Origin: Clostridia bacterium
GTDB lineage: Bacteria > Bacillota > Clostridia > Oscillospirales > CAG-272
NCBI GenBank assembly: GCA_017416885.1
Contig: JAFQAM010000299.1
Coordinates: 1-6,035, forward strand
Length of the DNA: 6,035 nt
Direction: 5' to 3'
Of this stretch, positions 4,029 to 6,035 are shown in pieces. The notes under the pieces were generated by a model. That model was not told the origin of the DNA. It made no database searches and saw nothing but the letters and a program-made list of their open reading frames with translations. Each line of letters starts with the position of its first letter. The stretch's first letter is position 1. The position numbers were made by a program, and so were the translations under genes.

Positions 4029-6035
4029 TTAATCAATTACGCCCCAAGTTACGCTCAGCTTGGAGTAATTCCATTTATCGTTCCAGCCTGATGGCTTTTC
4101 TGAAGCCTCGCATCTGATTTCGCCTGTTTCAGGGCACTTATAGAATGCGCCTTCGCCAATTGTTGTAACTAAGATAGGAATATAAATTTCCATAAGCGAT
4201 GAGCAGCCGTTGAACGCATAGCCCTCGATTGTTGTAACGCCTACGCCAATCTTAACGCTCTTAAGTGATGTACAGCCGTTAAATGCGTTCTTGCCAATCT
4301 TTTGTACACCGTCGCCGAAGGTCAGGCTTTCAAGCGATGTACAGCCGTGGAATGAAGCCTCGCTGACAGTCTTAAGCGTTGACGGAACATTTAATTCCTT
4401 AAGATTTGCCATCTTGCAGAAGGAATATTTACCGATTTCTGTAATATGCGCAGGAATTTCAAGAGTCTCAAAGCCTGCGCCTGCAAATGCGTAATCACCG
4501 ATCTTTGTGATATTTTCGTTTAATGTGATTTCATTCAGCTTTTCGCATCCGTTAAATGTTCTTGCAGGGATTTCTGTCATATCAGCATTAAATGTAGCGC
4601 TTGTAATCATTGCGTTAGCAAATGCATATTCGCCAATTTCCTTTACGCTTGAGCCGATGATAAGTGTCTTAATACCTGTATTGCCATAGAATGCGTACGC
4701 TTCAATTCTTTCAACATTTGAAGGAACCTCAAATATTGCGCCCTCTCTGCCCGGCATATAAAGAATAAGTGTCTTTAAATCCTTTGAATATAAGATGCCG
4801 TCATTAAATGCGTATGCAGGATTGCTTTCGTCAATCTGAAGCTCGTTAAGTGATGTACAGCCTGTGAACATATCCTGACCGAACTCGGATACGCTTGCAG
4901 GAATCTTAATTACCTTAAGACCTGAGCAGCCGTAGAATAATTGCTTGCCAAGTGTCTGAATACCGTTGTTAAGCTCAATTTCCTCTAATGCTGTACAGCC
5001 GTTAAATGCGTTGTCGCCCAATGTTTCCAAGGATGACGGAATATTGATATTCTTAAGAGAGGTACATTTTGTAAATGCGCCCTCGTTAATTGTGATTACA
5101 TTATCGCCAAGAGTGAGCTTTTCTAATTTTGTACATTCTCTGAATGCGTTAGCGCCGATTTGCTTTACGCTGTCAGGTAATTTGAATTCTGTAAGTGATG
5201 AGCACTTATAGAAGGTTGCGTCTCCGATTGAGTATATACCGTTTGGAAGAACGATTGCTTCAAGAGATGAGCAGGTAGCAAAAGCATATTCGCCAAGCTC
5301 GCTTACAAATGACAAATCGGGAGCGCTCTTTAAAGCAGAGCAGCCGTAGAATGCATAATCCTCAATTGCTGTAATTGTATTCGGTAAATAAAGCTCATTA
5401 AGAGCAGCGCAGCCATAGAAGGCTCTGTTTGCTACTGTGGAAATATCGCCGCCAAGCTCAATGCTTGTAAGTGATTTCATATTGTAGAATGTACCGTACG
5501 GAAGCGCGCCGTTCTTTACTCTTACAATCTTTAATGTGTTAGGAACATAAACTGTATATTTTTCGCTCTTTGTGATGTACTGTGTTGCAGCATAGCAGCC
5601 GTCAGCCTTATCCTCGCCGAAAATATAGCCGAATAATGTGGATTTGGAAGCTACGCCGTCCTTGTTAAGTGAGCCGCCAACGAATGGAAGCACAAGCTTT
5701 TCAAGCTTGATACAGCCTGCAAACGCGCCCTTACCGATTTTTGTAACGGAGTCGGGAACCTCAATTGATTTTACACTCTTGCAGCCCTTGAATGCGCCGT
5801 CAAGAATAGCAGTAACCGCCGCGCCCTCGTATTCGCTTGGAATAACGATGGTTTCGCTATCGCAGGAGCCAACGGATTTTACTGAGTATGTCTTATCATA
5901 GTTAAGGATAAACTCAAGTCCCTCACTGTTAGCGCTCGCGCCGCAAATCATACAGATACCGTCTGCATATGCGTGCTTAACTCTGCCTGTGGTTAATTGT
6001 CCCTTAAGGATTTCACCGCAGAGAGAGCATTTTTC
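4029..6035 (-). CDS. BspA-like leucine-rich-repeat protein, N-terminus beyond the window
   Basis: The frame stays open to the window edge, giving 668 visible residues; the ATG at 5951 is internal, not the start. The visible N-terminus has two CxxC knuckles (Cys3/Cys6 and Cys28/Cys31), with HAYADG before the second, as in zinc-ribbon-like segments seen ahead of LRRs in Firmicute surface proteins. From about residue 80 there are some 20 LRR_5 repeats of about 23 residues with the pattern AFxGCxxLxxIxLPxxVxxIG. Two longer islands interrupt them: about 118-183 (with LPFVGGS and FGYIFG) and about 401-438 (with DGILYSKD). The end, CEASEKPSGWNDKWN...VTWG, is the standard C-terminal cap of these proteins. 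No dockerin, sorting signal or transmembrane helix follows it, so any export or anchoring signal must lie in the missing part. Family members are often secreted and bind host or matrix proteins; that role is inferred here. Confidence 0.93.
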   Translation of the reverse strand, partial: EKCSLCGEILKGQLTTGRVKHAYADGICMICGASANSEGLEFILNYDKTYSVKSVGSCDSETIVIPSEYEGAAVTAILDGAFKGCKSVKSIEVPDSVTKIGKGAFAGCIKLEKLVLPFVGGSLNKDGVASKSTLFGYIFGEDKADGCYAATQYITKSEKYTVYVPNTLKIVRVKNGALPYGTFYNMKSLTSIELGGDISTVANRAFYGCAALNELYLPNTITAIEDYAFYGCSALKSAPDLSFVSELGEYAFATCSSLEAIVLPNGIYSIGDATFYKCSSLTEFKLPDSVKQIGANAFRECTKLEKLTLGDNVITINEGAFTKCTSLKNINIPSSLETLGDNAFNGCTALEEIELNNGIQTLGKQLFYGCSGLKVIKIPASVSEFGQDMFTGCTSLNELQIDESNPAYAFNDGILYSKDLKTLILYMPGREGAIFEVPSNVERIEAYAFYGNTGIKTLIIGSSVKEIGEYAFANAMITSATFNADMTEIPARTFNGCEKLNEITLNENITKIGDYAFAGAGFETLEIPAHITEIGKYSFCKMANLKELNVPSTLKTVSEASFHGCTSLESLTFGDGVQKIGKNAFNGCTSLKSVKIGVGVTTIEGYAFNGCSSLMEIYIPILVTTIGEGAFYKCPETGEIRCEASEKPSGWNDKWNYSKLSVTWGVID
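4134..5798 (-). repeat. LRR_5 repeat block, about 69-bp period
   Basis: Roughly twenty 23-residue repeats give a degenerate 69-bp period. Some copies remain close at DNA level: a 21-nt stretch coding for NAFNGCT is identical at 4269-4289 and 4992-5012, 723 bp apart. The islands at about 5487-5684 and 4722-4835 break the regular spacing. Near-identical units such as these allow copy-number change by recombination. Confidence 0.85.

Overview
The window reads as chromosomal DNA of a low-G+C Gram-positive bacterium. A gut-type, probably uncultured member of the Clostridia fits best. The grounds are the AT-rich sequence, strong AGGAG-type ribosome binding sites, a Gram-positive style Cys-anchored lipoprotein and a BspA-like leucine-rich-repeat surface protein. 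This placement is inference; no rRNA or other marker gene is present.

All four real genes lie on the minus strand, so the transcription order runs from high to low coordinates. (1) 6035-4029 is the C-terminal part of a large BspA-like LRR_5 protein. It is cut by the window edge and carries two CxxC knuckles ahead of the repeats. (2) After a 59-bp gap holding a terminator-like hairpin, 3969-3241 encodes a 242-residue protein of unknown function with a weak nucleotidyltransferase-like motif at its N-terminus. (3) After a 151-bp gap with an array of small hairpins, 3089-2241 encodes a TIM-barrel sugar phosphate isomerase/epimerase-like protein with a full set of metal ligands. (4) After a 191-bp gap packed with hairpins, 2049-208 encodes a secreted lipoprotein. 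It has an 11-copy Asp-Thr-x-x linker, a calcineurin-like metallophosphoesterase domain and an uncharacterised C-terminal domain. Positions 1-207 show no convincing gene but contain inverted repeats.

The genes share a strand, but the gaps of 59 to 191 bp, each filled with secondary structure, argue against a tight operon. Nothing shows that the four proteins act in one pathway. Two are plausibly exported (the LRR protein and the phosphoesterase) and two are probably cytoplasmic.

The most unusual content lies between the genes. At 3151-3230 a constant 7-nt spacer (ATTTCAA) alternates with perfect mini-hairpins. These keep the core GCGAAGC while their stems differ in sequence and length, with both arms changed together. 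At 2143-2241 four more hairpins lie end to end, one of them closed by AATTTACC/GGTAAATT arms. Both clusters start at, or overlap, the stop codon of the preceding gene. They look like dispersed structured intergenic repeats, and they are the best candidates here for something undescribed.
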